Source: an uncultured Paludibacter sp. (GTDB lineage Bacteria; Bacteroidota; Bacteroidia; Bacteroidales; Paludibacteraceae). From it: a DNA stretch of 43,712 nucleotides. Shown here piece after piece: positions 34,358 through 42,569 of the stretch. Made by a program: the position numbers and the translations under genes. The notes under the pieces were generated by a model. That model saw only the letters and a program-made list of their open reading frames with translations. It ran no database searches and was not told where the DNA came from. Where the stretch lies: NCBI GenBank assembly GCA_937927845.1, contig CALFXE010000070.1, positions 1 to 43,712 of the forward strand, written 5' to 3'. The first letter of the stretch is position 1, and the number at the start of each line of letters is the position of its first letter.

Positions 34358-35320
34358 ATGAACAGTAACTTCTTTTTAACTCACACCATCAGCTCTATAT
34401 CATCAAAAATTTCTTATAATAGTAAGATAATATCCCTTGGCTCTTGTTTTTCAGATAATATTGGTAATAAGCTGCTTGATTCTTGTTTTGATATCGTTGT
34501 AAATCCTTTTGGTGTTTTATTTAATCCGGCATCAGTATGTAAAAGCCTGAAGTACATAATTGATAATAAGCGGTTTACTGAAAAAGATATATTTCAAAAC
34601 GGTTCTTTGTGGAGTAGTTTTGCACATAGTACATTATTTTCTTCTCCTAATAAAGAAGAATGTTTAAATAGAATAAACTCACAAATTCAACATGCTCATA
34701 ATCAAACAATAAACTTAGATTTTCTCTTATTGACATTTGGTACTTCTTGGGTGTTCGAATTAAAAGAAACCGGTGATATAGTCGCAAACTGTCATAAATT
34801 ACCTTCAAATTTATTTGTAAGACGTAGATTAAATATAGATGAAATTGTTGCACAGTATTCTGTAATAATTGAAAGATTTCGTAATATAAATCCAAGTCTC
34901 GAAATTGTATTTACCGTTAGTCCTGTACGCCATTGGAAGGATGGTGCACACGAAAATAATATCAGTAAAGGAATTTTACATATTGCTATTGATGCCCTAT
35001 GTAAAAGATACAATTTTACGAATTACTTCTCTGCATACGAAATTCAAATTGATGAATTACGAGATTACAGGTTCTATGCTGATGATATGATTCATCCTTC
35101 TACTCAGGCAATTGACTATATATGGCAGAGGTTTATAGAATACTGTATAGACGAAAATGAACTACCATTAATGCAACGTATAGAAGAAATTAAAAGCTTA
35201 GAAAATCATCGTCCGATACATACTGACATACCTGAATATGTGCAGTTAAAACATCAGATTGAATCTAAGAAAAATTTGATTATAAAAGATTTTCCTTTTT
35301 TGAATAGCAGATTAAAATAA
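34358..35320 (+). CDS. GSCFA domain protein
   Basis: A 320-aa protein of the GSCFA family, named after its N-terminal motif. Here the motif reads GSCFSDNIGNKL, with the Ser of the GxS-like nucleophile motif of SGNH/GDSL-like hydrolases. VNPFGVLFNPASV, LLLTFGTSWVFE and VFTVSPVRHWKDG follow, and a C-terminal DDMIHPS provides the D-x-x-H catalytic-pair candidate. It is probably an esterase/acyl-hydrolase-like enzyme, substrate unknown. The ATG at 34358 is preferred over an in-frame TTG 6 nt upstream. No terminator is seen after it. Confidence 0.85.
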   Translation: MNSNFFLTHTISSISSKISYNSKIISLGSCFSDNIGNKLLDSCFDIVVNPFGVLFNPASVCKSLKYIIDNKRFTEKDIFQNGSLWSSFAHSTLFSSPNKEECLNRINSQIQHAHNQTINLDFLLLTFGTSWVFELKETGDIVANCHKLPSNLFVRRRLNIDEIVAQYSVIIERFRNINPSLEIVFTVSPVRHWKDGAHENNISKGILHIAIDALCKRYNFTNYFSAYEIQIDELRDYRFYADDMIHPSTQAIDYIWQRFIEYCIDENELPLMQRIEEIKSLENHRPIHTDIPEYVQLKHQIESKKNLIIKDFPFLNSRLK

Positions 35321-35362
35321 ACTTATCATATCATAATAACAACTATGTGTTAAAATAATATA

Positions 35363-35394
35363 TTTGTTAAAATCATTTTTTTTATTTTCCTTTG
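35363..35394 (+). promoter_or_regulatory. Promoter of the EF-hand-like membrane protein gene
   Basis: -33 box TTTG (35363-35366), a 20-nt spacer and -7 box TTCCTTTG (35387-35394), one base off TAnnTTTG. The TTTG at -33 is also the end of a TATATTTG box that could itself act as a -7 element. Confidence 0.6.
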
Positions 35395-35425
35395 TATTTA
35401 AAGTAATTTTAAATAGTTAAAATCC

Positions 35426-37666
35426 ATGGTGGTAAACAAAATAAAAAACTCAGTAAAGAATACACTGAAAAATGGTAAAAACGGTCATGTTTGGCAATTT
35501 TCGAGTATTGGTGGTGTAAATAGAGTTAATTTAATGTCGGGTGAGGATTTACTCAACATTGAAAATCTTGATCAAAAGTTATGGACTGCATTGAGTTGTC
35601 CTGTCGACGGACTTGAAATTGATTCAGCTACATTGAAATTAATTGACACCGATAATGACAACAGAATTCGTGTTCCGGAAGTTATTGCTGCCGTTAAATG
35701 GATTACATCCGTTATAAAAAATCCAGATGATTTATTGCTTCAACGTAAAGACCTACCTCTTTCTGCCATTCAAGATAAAGATAAGGAAGGTAAGATGTTG
35801 CTTGCTTCTGCAAAACAAATATTAAAAAATTTAGGTCATGCCAATAAACCCTTTATAACTATTGAGGAGACATCTGATAGAAAAAGTATTTTTGCTAATA
35901 CTAAGTTCAATGGAGATGGTATAATTATCGAAGAATCGACCGATGATCCAAATCTTGCTAAAATAATTGCTAATATTATTTCTTGTATCGGTTCTACTGA
36001 AGATTTAAGTGGTAAAGTGGGTATTACTGCTGAACACATAAATGATTTTTACACTCAGTGTGAGGCTTATGCATCTTGGCAAAAAATTGCAGAAGATAAT
36101 AAAGATACTATTCTTCTGTTTGGAGATAAAACTTCAGATGCTTTAAATGCCTTCGATTTGGTAAAAGCTAAAATTGATGATTATTTTCTTCGTTGTAGAT
36201 TGGCTGAATATGATCCTGCTTCTGTGGATGTTATAAATGTGCAGACTACCCAATATTCTACTTTTGGAACAAAGAATCTATCATCTTGTACAGAAGAAAT
36301 TGCTGATTTGCCCATTGCTAAAATGGACATCAAAAAGGGACTGCCACTTGAAGAAGGTGTAAATCCTTCATGGACAAAGGCTGTTGAAAACTTTAATCAA
36401 CTGATAGTTAAACCATTATTTTCAAATAAAAAATATTTATCAGAAAAAGAATGGAATGAAATAAAAGATAAATTTGTCGCTTATACTCAATGGCTTTCTG
36501 ATAAACAAGGTGCTCCGGTTGAATCTTTAGGAATAGATGAGATTAAATCAATTCTTGATAATAACAAAAAAGATGAATTACTAAAACTTGTTGAGCAGGA
36601 TTTGGCTCTCGAAACTGAGACTAATCACATCTTTGAGGTTGAAAAATTAGTAAGATTTTATTGTGACATCTTTACTTTACTTAGAAACTATGTGAACTTT
36701 AGCGATTTTTATGCAACCGGTGTAAAATCCATCTTTCAGTCTGGAAGTCTTTATATCGACCAACGGCGCTGCGATCTTTGTATAAAAGTCAATGATATGG
36801 CTAAACACAGCTCAATGGCTGGATTTAGTGATATTTGCTTAGTATATTGCGATTGTGTATCTAAAGCTCGTAACGAAAAAATGACAATTGTTGCTGCACT
36901 AACTGATGGAGATAATGATAATTTAATAGTTGGGCGCAATGCTATTTTTTATGATAGGCAAGGTGGTGACTGGGATGCTACTATTGTAAAAATAGTTGAT
37001 AACCCTATTAGTATCCGACAAGCATTTTGGTCGCCTTACAAAAAAGTTTCTCGTTTCATTAATGAACAAATAGAAAAATTTGCTTCAGCTAAAGAAAATG
37101 AAATGCTGTCTTCGGCACAGGAGAAAGTCTCATCAGTTGGTGAGAAAGCCGCTGAAGTAGGCTTACCCGCTTCTGATGCAGTTTCTGCTACTCCTAAGGC
37201 ACCACCTGTTCCTTTTGATATTGGTAAATTCGTAGGAATATTCGCAGCTTTAAGTTTGGCTTTAGGTGCAATAGGTTCTGTTTTAATGTCAATAGCAACC
37301 GGATTTTTAAAATTATCATGGTGGCAAATGCCTCTTGCTGTTGTCGGTATTATTTTACTTATTTCTTTGCCATCAATGTTGTTGGCATATCTTAAATTAC
37401 GTAAAAGAAATTTAGCTCCTGTGTTGGATGCCAACGGATGGGCTATAAATGCGAGATTAAATATTAATATTATTTTCGGACGAACATTGACACTTTTAGC
37501 AACTTTACCGGATAATTCCAAAGTCAACCTGATAGATCCGTTTAAAAAGAAACAAAACCCAATGTTGTATGTAGTGATAATTCTAATAGCTCTGTTGGGT
37601 ATTGCAGGTGTGGTTCTATGGTATCTTGGATATTTAACACAATGGTATACAGCATTATTTGCTTGA
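35426..37666 (+). CDS. Hypothetical membrane protein with an EF-hand-like loop
   Basis: A 746-aa protein I cannot assign to a characterised family. Residues 74-85 (DTDNDNRIRVPE) are a full 12-residue EF-hand calcium loop with Asp at positions 1, 3 and 5 and Glu at 12. The rest of the first ~560 residues look soluble and mixed alpha/beta. An A/S/E/K-rich linker (about 560-590) then leads to a hydrophobic C-terminal part. There are two helices around 600-660 (FVGIFAALSLALGAIGSVLM and MPLAVVGIILLISLPSMLLA) and one at the very end (LYVVIILIALLGIAGVVLWY). This suggests a tail-anchored protein with a large cytoplasmic domain. It is monocistronic, ending at a terminator. Confidence 0.75.
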   Translation: MVVNKIKNSVKNTLKNGKNGHVWQFSSIGGVNRVNLMSGEDLLNIENLDQKLWTALSCPVDGLEIDSATLKLIDTDNDNRIRVPEVIAAVKWITSVIKNPDDLLLQRKDLPLSAIQDKDKEGKMLLASAKQILKNLGHANKPFITIEETSDRKSIFANTKFNGDGIIIEESTDDPNLAKIIANIISCIGSTEDLSGKVGITAEHINDFYTQCEAYASWQKIAEDNKDTILLFGDKTSDALNAFDLVKAKIDDYFLRCRLAEYDPASVDVINVQTTQYSTFGTKNLSSCTEEIADLPIAKMDIKKGLPLEEGVNPSWTKAVENFNQLIVKPLFSNKKYLSEKEWNEIKDKFVAYTQWLSDKQGAPVESLGIDEIKSILDNNKKDELLKLVEQDLALETETNHIFEVEKLVRFYCDIFTLLRNYVNFSDFYATGVKSIFQSGSLYIDQRRCDLCIKVNDMAKHSSMAGFSDICLVYCDCVSKARNEKMTIVAALTDGDNDNLIVGRNAIFYDRQGGDWDATIVKIVDNPISIRQAFWSPYKKVSRFINEQIEKFASAKENEMLSSAQEKVSSVGEKAAEVGLPASDAVSATPKAPPVPFDIGKFVGIFAALSLALGAIGSVLMSIATGFLKLSWWQMPLAVVGIILLISLPSMLLAYLKLRKRNLAPVLDANGWAINARLNINIIFGRTLTLLATLPDNSKVNLIDPFKKKQNPMLYVVIILIALLGIAGVVLWYLGYLTQWYTALFA

Positions 37667-37756
37667 CAAATACCTGCTTCTGATCCTAATTGTCCGTATT
37701 ATTACAATTGTCCAAGAAGATAATCGTAATAAAAATAGGTTTTAGTTTATTTGTGT

Positions 37757-37798
37757 GAACAGCCGAATGTGATAAATCTCCATTCGGCTGTTCTTTTT
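37757..37798. terminator. Terminator after the EF-hand-like gene
   Basis: A perfect 13-bp stem (GAACAGCCGAATG at 37757-37769 with CATTCGGCTGTTC at 37781-37793), an 11-nt loop and five Ts. It lies between convergent genes and may also end the minus-strand metal gene set, although the A-run on that side is shorter. Confidence 0.88.
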
Positions 37799-37815
37799 AT
37801 GTGCTAATTGGCTTA

Positions 37816-38040
37816 TTACTTTTTGTTTGCACAACAATCTTTGTTTTCAGCAGTTTGCTTATCGCATGCTTTTTTATCTGCTTTTTCGCATTTTGCATCT
37901 TTATCTTTTGTACATTCTTTTTTATCTGTTGATGTACATTCAGTTTTTGGACATTCTTTTTTATCTTTTGATGCTTCTTGAGCAATCATACCTGTTGCAA
38001 AAAATGCAACTAAAGTCAAAATCATTAAACTCTTTTTCAT
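37816..38040 (-). CDS. Small secreted Cys/Lys-rich protein
   Basis: A 74-aa protein. The signal peptide is MKKSLMILTLVAFFATGMIAQ, cleaved near residue 21. The mature part of about 53 residues is Lys/Asp/Glu/Cys-rich, with seven cysteines in repeating K-x-E-C and K-K-A/E-C contexts (ECPKTEC, KKECTKDKDAKCEKADKKAC) and a terminal DCC. A periplasmic metal-binding or metal-buffering role is plausible from composition and from its neighbours, but no family was recognised. It is the last of a same-strand group with the HMA protein and TonB receptor. Confidence 0.7.
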   Translation of the reverse strand: MKKSLMILTLVAFFATGMIAQEASKDKKECPKTECTSTDKKECTKDKDAKCEKADKKACDKQTAENKDCCANKK

Positions 38041-38179
38041 TTTTCTTTTAATTTAAATAGTTGTTTTTGTTTTCTTCTGTCTAACGATTAGTGCACAATG
38101 ATTGTTTGACACATAACCGCTTTTTAAATTTATTTTTAGAAAATTAATTATATCAATCAGTTTTTACAAAGAAATAATG

Positions 38180-38500
38180 TCATTTTGATTGTTTCTCATT
38201 ATCTTTTAACAATTTAGCTTCGTAACCGATCTTCTTAAAGGCGCCTTGAAGTGACTCTACTGTATTCTTCCTTTTATCGAAAGTTACTTCAACAATTTTC
38301 TTTTCCAAACTAACATCCATTGCTTTTACTCCTTTCTCGAATGCAATGTTTTTTTCAATTTTAATTTTGCAACTCTGACAATCCATATCATCGACACAGA
38401 AGATTACTGTTTCTTTGTTAGGATCATTCTTCTTTGCAGAAATCGGACTAATAGCAAACATAGTTGCCATAAATACCATAAAAAATGTTTTTGTCTTCAT
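38180..38500 (-). CDS. Secreted heavy-metal-associated (HMA) domain protein
   Basis: A 106-aa protein with a signal peptide (MKTKTFFMVFMATMFAISPISA) and one HMA domain of ferredoxin-like fold. The metal motif is MDCQSC (Cys41, Cys44), the GMxCxxC motif of copper chaperones and MerP with Asp for the usual Gly-Met context. VEVTFDKRKNTVESLQGAFKKIGYEAKL is the usual second half. It probably binds Cu(I) or a similar ion in the periplasm. It follows the TonB receptor gene, separated only by a repeat element. Confidence 0.88.
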   Translation of the reverse strand: MKTKTFFMVFMATMFAISPISAKKNDPNKETVIFCVDDMDCQSCKIKIEKNIAFEKGVKAMDVSLEKKIVEVTFDKRKNTVESLQGAFKKIGYEAKLLKDNEKQSK

Positions 38501-38656
38501 AATGTATATAATTATTAATATGCAAATATGCTAATGTGCTAATGTGATGTGTGATATTTACTATTTACCTATTTACTATTTACCATTGACTATAGACCAT
38601 AGACTAATAACCAATCACTAATCACTAATCACTAATCACCAATCACTAATCACCAA
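38501..38656 (-). repeat. Modular start-codon-proximal repeat (HMA copy)
   Basis: Read toward the HMA gene: tandem GTGATTAGT / GTGATTGGT nonamers (about seven, 38600-38652), a few CTATGGT / CTATAGT heptamers, several AAATAGT words, then CACATTAGC-type nonamers ending 2-3 nt before the ATG. It begins right after the TonB receptor stop codon and fills the whole intergenic space. No -7 box is visible inside. Confidence 0.9.
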
Positions 38657-40843
38657 CTACTCTCTATCAATTGCCCATCTCAAACCTACATAAAACTTAC
38701 GTCCATGTGTTGGTCCCCATATATTTGTAGCATCAAAATCACTACTGAATGGATTTGCAACATCAATAATAGGATTTTTCTGAACGAAACCTGTTAAATT
38801 CTCTGAACCTAAATATACCGACCAAGTCCTAAAGTATTTCGTAATCTGAGCATTCATAACAGTATATGCAGGAAATTCATTTCCCCACAAAGGATTCACA
38901 GTATCCGGATCAGGCATGCGACCGCCACCGTTGAACTGAGCAGTAAAATCAAACTGCCATTTTTTCAATGGAGTCTGATAAGATGTGGTAATCAAGCTCT
39001 TATAACGATTTGTAAGTGGTTTTTCACGTAAAACACCGCCAATCGTAGCTTTTACATCATTAAATCTATGAGCTAATGTCATCGTTAAACCCTTTACAAT
39101 CTCCATATTAGCTTCTACTTGCACGCTATGAGAGTATGATTTACCGTTTAAATTGTAAAAATGTACCTTATGCGCATCTGCATCAGTATCAATTATAACC
39201 TGATTTACAAAATTAGTATAGTACCATTCACCTGTCAATGATAACTCCCTGTTGAACAATGGTATGAATGTTTGAACACTTGCACCATAATTCCATGCCG
39301 ACTCCATTTTCAGATTGTTATCGAGAATAATTTCTCTGTTACTTGCCAAATAAAAATTGTTTTCAGCCATCATATTTGGTGAACGATACCCTTTTCCGAG
39401 AGTAGTTCTGAAGTGAATGAACTCAGCTGGAACATATTTAAGATGTAATCTTGGGGTAATAAATGCACCGTACAAATTATGATAATCAGCTCTTAAACCT
39501 GCTAAAGCCACAAATTTATCATGCAGATTCAATGTGTATTCAGCAAATGCACCCGGAACAAATTCTTTCTTCATGAGAGGCAAATTACTCAATTCACTAA
39601 AATCCGGATTTAAAACTCTAACTGTTTCGTCGAACACGTCATGATTGAAACTTAAACCGGTAGATATCTTTTGATGCTCTCCTAATTCTGTTTGAAAAAT
39701 AAGGTTTGCATAGAAATTATTCTGACTGCCATCATAATGTTTCAAACCATAATAAGCCTTTTGATTATGTACAGAACCGCTTAAAATTAAACCAACGCTC
39801 GTACCCTTCTCTGGATCAAAGACATAACCGTTTTTCAGGAAAAACTCATAACGTTCGGTATTAATATCCACTTTATAGGTGCCATCTACTGTACCACCCA
39901 AGCGATTTTCCGACAAAGCACGGATGAATGCCTGTGCAGTATAACCATTCTGATTATAATACCAGCGATTGATAAAATTTAGTTGACGAATTTTTGGTAA
40001 ATCCATGTAACCATCATTATTGTCATCGAGTGTTGTCAATTCATCAGAAGCATGTAGTAACACACCTGTAGATAAGGCATGAGAGAGTTTAACACCAGCA
40101 TTGACATTAGCCTCTAACCTACCTGCATTACTTGCAAAAACATTAGCAGCAACGATTTCACTTGTATGAGGTTTTTTATATTCTACATTAATTTGCCCTG
40201 TAACTGCTTCATAACCATTAATTACAGAACCGGTACCTTTTGAAACCTGAATACCTTCCATCCACGGACCTGGAATAAAGCCCAAACCATACATAGATGA
40301 CAGTCCTCTCAAATTAGGGATATTTTCAGTAAGCATCTGAACATAAGCACCCGGCAATCCAAGCATTTTAATCTGCTTAGCACCTGTCGCAGCATCACTA
40401 TATGCCACATCTACAGAAGGATTAGTCTCGAAACTTTCAGAGAGATTACAACAAGCAGCTTTACACAACTCATCAGCAGTGATTTTTTCTGTCTGTAGAA
40501 CAGCAAAACGAGGTTTTATTACACCCGGACTTTTCTGCACCACCGAAACTTCTTGTAACTCATGAACTTCATCTAACTTAACAAGAAGAGGTAAAGAACT
40601 ATTGTCAATATTTATTGTGTCGACTTTAAATGCAACATTACTAAATATCAAACGATTAGAGTTTGTATTAGATGTGATATTAAATGAGCCGTCAATATCA
40701 GAAACAGTACCGGACTGGGTATCCATCCAAAATATATTAACACCCGGAATCGGCTCCCCTTTCATATCTGTTACTTTACCTTTTACATCAGCCAAAGCAA
40801 CAATTGAAAAGAAAAGTATAGGAATAAATAGAATTTTCTTCAT
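38657..40843 (-). CDS. TonB-dependent outer-membrane receptor
   Basis: A 728-aa outer-membrane receptor. The signal peptide MKKILFIPILFFSIVALA is followed by a carboxypeptidase-regulatory-like (CarbopepD_reg_2) domain (DVKGKVTDMKGEPIPGVNIFW). The plug domain (ACCNLSESFETNPSVDV, then LPGAYVQMLTENIPNLRGLSSMYGL and IQVSKGTGSVINGYEAVTGQINV) leads into a beta-barrel ending in KFYVGLRWAIDRE. The Cys-Cys pair in the plug and the linkage to an HMA protein suggest metal or metallophore uptake, unproven. No SusD partner is present. The start was set to ATG 40843, directly at the signal peptide. An upstream ATG at 40867 would add eight residues before it. Confidence 0.92.
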   Translation of the reverse strand: MKKILFIPILFFSIVALADVKGKVTDMKGEPIPGVNIFWMDTQSGTVSDIDGSFNITSNTNSNRLIFSNVAFKVDTINIDNSSLPLLVKLDEVHELQEVSVVQKSPGVIKPRFAVLQTEKITADELCKAACCNLSESFETNPSVDVAYSDAATGAKQIKMLGLPGAYVQMLTENIPNLRGLSSMYGLGFIPGPWMEGIQVSKGTGSVINGYEAVTGQINVEYKKPHTSEIVAANVFASNAGRLEANVNAGVKLSHALSTGVLLHASDELTTLDDNNDGYMDLPKIRQLNFINRWYYNQNGYTAQAFIRALSENRLGGTVDGTYKVDINTERYEFFLKNGYVFDPEKGTSVGLILSGSVHNQKAYYGLKHYDGSQNNFYANLIFQTELGEHQKISTGLSFNHDVFDETVRVLNPDFSELSNLPLMKKEFVPGAFAEYTLNLHDKFVALAGLRADYHNLYGAFITPRLHLKYVPAEFIHFRTTLGKGYRSPNMMAENNFYLASNREIILDNNLKMESAWNYGASVQTFIPLFNRELSLTGEWYYTNFVNQVIIDTDADAHKVHFYNLNGKSYSHSVQVEANMEIVKGLTMTLAHRFNDVKATIGGVLREKPLTNRYKSLITTSYQTPLKKWQFDFTAQFNGGGRMPDPDTVNPLWGNEFPAYTVMNAQITKYFRTWSVYLGSENLTGFVQKNPIIDVANPFSSDFDATNIWGPTHGRKFYVGLRWAIDRE

Positions 40844-40886
40844 TTGTAATAATAATTTAATTTCCAAAAAAACATAATAATTGATG

Positions 40887-40911
40887 CTTGTACATACACT
40901 TTATGTACAAG
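40887..40911. promoter_or_regulatory. 25-bp inverted repeat upstream of the TonB receptor
   Basis: Perfect 10-bp arms CTTGTACATA and TATGTACAAG around a 5-nt spacer, in the 90-nt gap between the His/Cys-rich gene and the receptor gene. It is not followed by a T-run on the minus strand, so it is unlikely to be a terminator. It could be an operator for a dimeric regulator or an mRNA hairpin. Confidence 0.6.
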
Positions 40912-40933
40912 AAAAACTACAGTATTTTAAAAA

Positions 40934-41419
40934 TCAAATTACTAATACAGATTTAAAAGAAAGGATATCACGCCCATCAGGCAGTGAAAAATCAGGAGGA
41001 TGGGAATAAGAATAATTAGAATCAACACCAATTGTCAGGCTATAACTTGAAGCAACAAAAGCATCTAAAAATGTAAATACAGCTTGAGCTTCCGGAACAT
41101 CGGTGTCTTCCGATAAAGAGAAGTTATCAACATGAACTCGATTAATTTCACAGCTTTCACCCGAACATTCTTCTCCTTCGTGTATACCATCGGATAAATG
41201 TAACTTACCGAAGTCTATATGATTATGTTCAGATGTGCAGCAAGAATGAGAACTGTCATGATGAATTTCATTACATGAATGATGAGCAATAAACTCAATA
41301 CCTTCAGTAGCACAACTATTACAGCAATACTTAATAATATTATATCCCGTTCCTGCAAATATAAAAAGGAACGAAAATAATGCTGAAAGTAGATATGTAA
41401 AAAACTTTATTCTCATCAT
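40934..41419 (-). CDS. His/Cys-rich membrane-anchored or exported protein
   Basis: A 161-aa protein of unrecognised family. The N-terminal hydrophobic segment (FFTYLLSALFSFLFIFAGTGY) is a signal peptide or anchor. Clusters of potential metal ligands follow: YCCNSC, HHSCNEIHHDSSHSCC, SEHNHID and EECSGESCEI. The C-terminal half is ordinary. A full consensus promoter lies at 41428-41458, so translation should start at the ATG at 41419 or 41416 and not at an ATG at 41479 that is upstream of the promoter. It leads a same-strand group with the TonB receptor and HMA protein, which supports metal handling. Confidence 0.7.
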   Translation of the reverse strand: MMRIKFFTYLLSALFSFLFIFAGTGYNIIKYCCNSCATEGIEFIAHHSCNEIHHDSSHSCCTSEHNHIDFGKLHLSDGIHEGEECSGESCEINRVHVDNFSLSEDTDVPEAQAVFTFLDAFVASSYSLTIGVDSNYSYSHPPDFSLPDGRDILSFKSVLVI

Positions 41420-41427
41420 AACGCCGA

Positions 41428-41458
41428 CAAAGTTATTATATACATTCACTTTTTCAAA
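41428..41458 (-). promoter_or_regulatory. Promoter of the His/Cys-rich gene set
   Basis: Minus-strand -33 box TTTG (41455-41458), a 19-nt spacer and -7 box TAACTTTG (41428-41435). It is so close to the ATG at 41419 that the message would have almost no leader. Confidence 0.75.
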
Positions 41459-41509
41459 AAATATATATATGTTTTTCAACTTTTTAATAAAAAATATAGT
41501 TTTATATTG

Positions 41510-41517
41510 TAATTTTG
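41510..41517 (+). promoter_or_regulatory. Promoter -7 box for the DUF3298-like gene
   Basis: TAATTTTG followed by CAGTC. The predicted transcript starts about 41523, exactly where the repeat element begins. No clear -33 partner is seen. Confidence 0.6.
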
Positions 41518-41522
41518 CAGTC

Positions 41523-41694
41523 GAGATTGGTGATTGGTGATTAGTGATTGGTCAATAGTTAGGAGTTAGGAGTATAGAGTTAGGAGAGGAGTTAAGAGTA
41601 TGGAGTATGGAGTATGGAGTGGAGACTATAGACTATAGACTATAGACCACATTTACATATTATCATATTAGCACATTAATATATTATTTACATT
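41523..41694 (+). repeat. Modular start-codon-proximal repeat (DUF3298 copy)
   Basis: The longest and most complete copy: GTGATTGGT / GTGATTAGT nonamers (41526-41552), GTTAGGA and GGAGTTA words, four GGAGTAT-like heptamers (41600-41620), three ACTATAG heptamers (about 41625-41645), then CATATTAxC / CACATTAAT nonamers ending at ATTTACATT-ATG. The whole ~170-nt 5' untranslated region consists of this element. Confidence 0.92.
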
Positions 41695-42546
41695 ATGAAA
41701 AAAAGAAATTTGATTTTAGTTATTTGTTTAGTTATTCTGGCAATAGCTTCATTAGTTATTTTCTTTTTCCCAAGAGATTCAAAAGCTGTAGAAATTGAAA
41801 ATTTAGTTTATTACGATAAAGTTTATTTAGATGAAAACGACACCACTCTTGGATCATTTTCTATAGATTTAATCATTGATCTTCCTACAGAATACAAAAA
41901 AACAGATGTTTTAAACAATATCAAAACAATATTAAAGGCTGAATTGTTTGGAGAGATATTCATGTCTGTTCCAGATGATAGTGTTTTAGGTGCATATGCT
42001 AATGATTTAATAAAAGATTATATTGAAGTAAACAAGGGATTTGCTGACAGAATTGAAGATGATAGCAGAATGGCTTTTAATAACACAGTGATTTTGGAAG
42101 GGTTTGCACTTTTAAATGATTCGCAAATATTTTCTTACGGAATTTCACATTTTGTTGATTTTGGTGGTGCACATCCCAACAGAACAAGGTTATTTTACAA
42201 TTTCGATTTAAAAACCGGCGATGTGATTTTTGAAGAAGACATTTTTAAAGATGGGTTTACTGCTGAATTAACTGAAATTTTAAAACAAAAACTTTCTGAA
42301 GATTTATCTGAGCAAAATATAAATAGAGAAAACTCATTGAATATAACAGATTATTTTGTTGATGAAATTAAGCCAAATCATAATTTTTATATCAATGATG
42401 AGTCTATTTGCTATGTATTTAATCCTTATGAAATAGCACCTTATTATATAGGTGAAACAGAAATAAATCTGCCTTATAGTTGGATAAGACATCTGTTAAA
42501 AGAGCAGAATCCAATAAATTATCTGGTAGATAACATAAATAATTAA
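41695..42546 (+). CDS. DUF3298 / DUF4163-like exported protein
   Basis: A 283-aa protein with an N-terminal hydrophobic anchor or signal (residues 6-26, LILVICLVILAIASLVIFFF). Its C-terminal domain has HFVDFGGAHPNRTRLFYNFDLKTGDVIFEEDIF (about residues 153-185), characteristic of DUF3298, the extracytoplasmic domain also found in the RsiV anti-sigma factor. Here there is no anti-sigma segment at the N-terminus, so the role is unknown. It lies 23 nt before purC on the same strand. Confidence 0.8.
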   Translation: MKKRNLILVICLVILAIASLVIFFFPRDSKAVEIENLVYYDKVYLDENDTTLGSFSIDLIIDLPTEYKKTDVLNNIKTILKAELFGEIFMSVPDDSVLGAYANDLIKDYIEVNKGFADRIEDDSRMAFNNTVILEGFALLNDSQIFSYGISHFVDFGGAHPNRTRLFYNFDLKTGDVIFEEDIFKDGFTAELTEILKQKLSEDLSEQNINRENSLNITDYFVDEIKPNHNFYINDESICYVFNPYEIAPYYIGETEINLPYSWIRHLLKEQNPINYLVDNINN

Positions 42547-42569
42547 ACAAATAATAAACATAAATAATA

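Noticed and set aside
36751..37527. Antisense frames of 62 and 163 codons within the EF-hand-like gene
   Set aside because: They are complete shadows of a long conserved-looking frame, with no promoter and no recognisable domain.
37797..37985. Minus-strand 62-codon frame overlapping the Cys/Lys-rich gene
   Set aside because: It is Lys-rich only because it is the shifted reading of the Lys-rich gene. The frame with a signal peptide (37816-38040) is the real one.
40844..40867. Eight extra N-terminal residues on the TonB receptor
   Set aside because: They precede a canonical signal peptide starting MKKILF, so the internal ATG is preferred.
41420..41479. Longer His/Cys-rich protein starting at ATG 41479
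   Set aside because: This start lies upstream of a full consensus promoter, and the added residues precede an ordinary signal-like segment. The internal ATG at 41419/41416 fits better.
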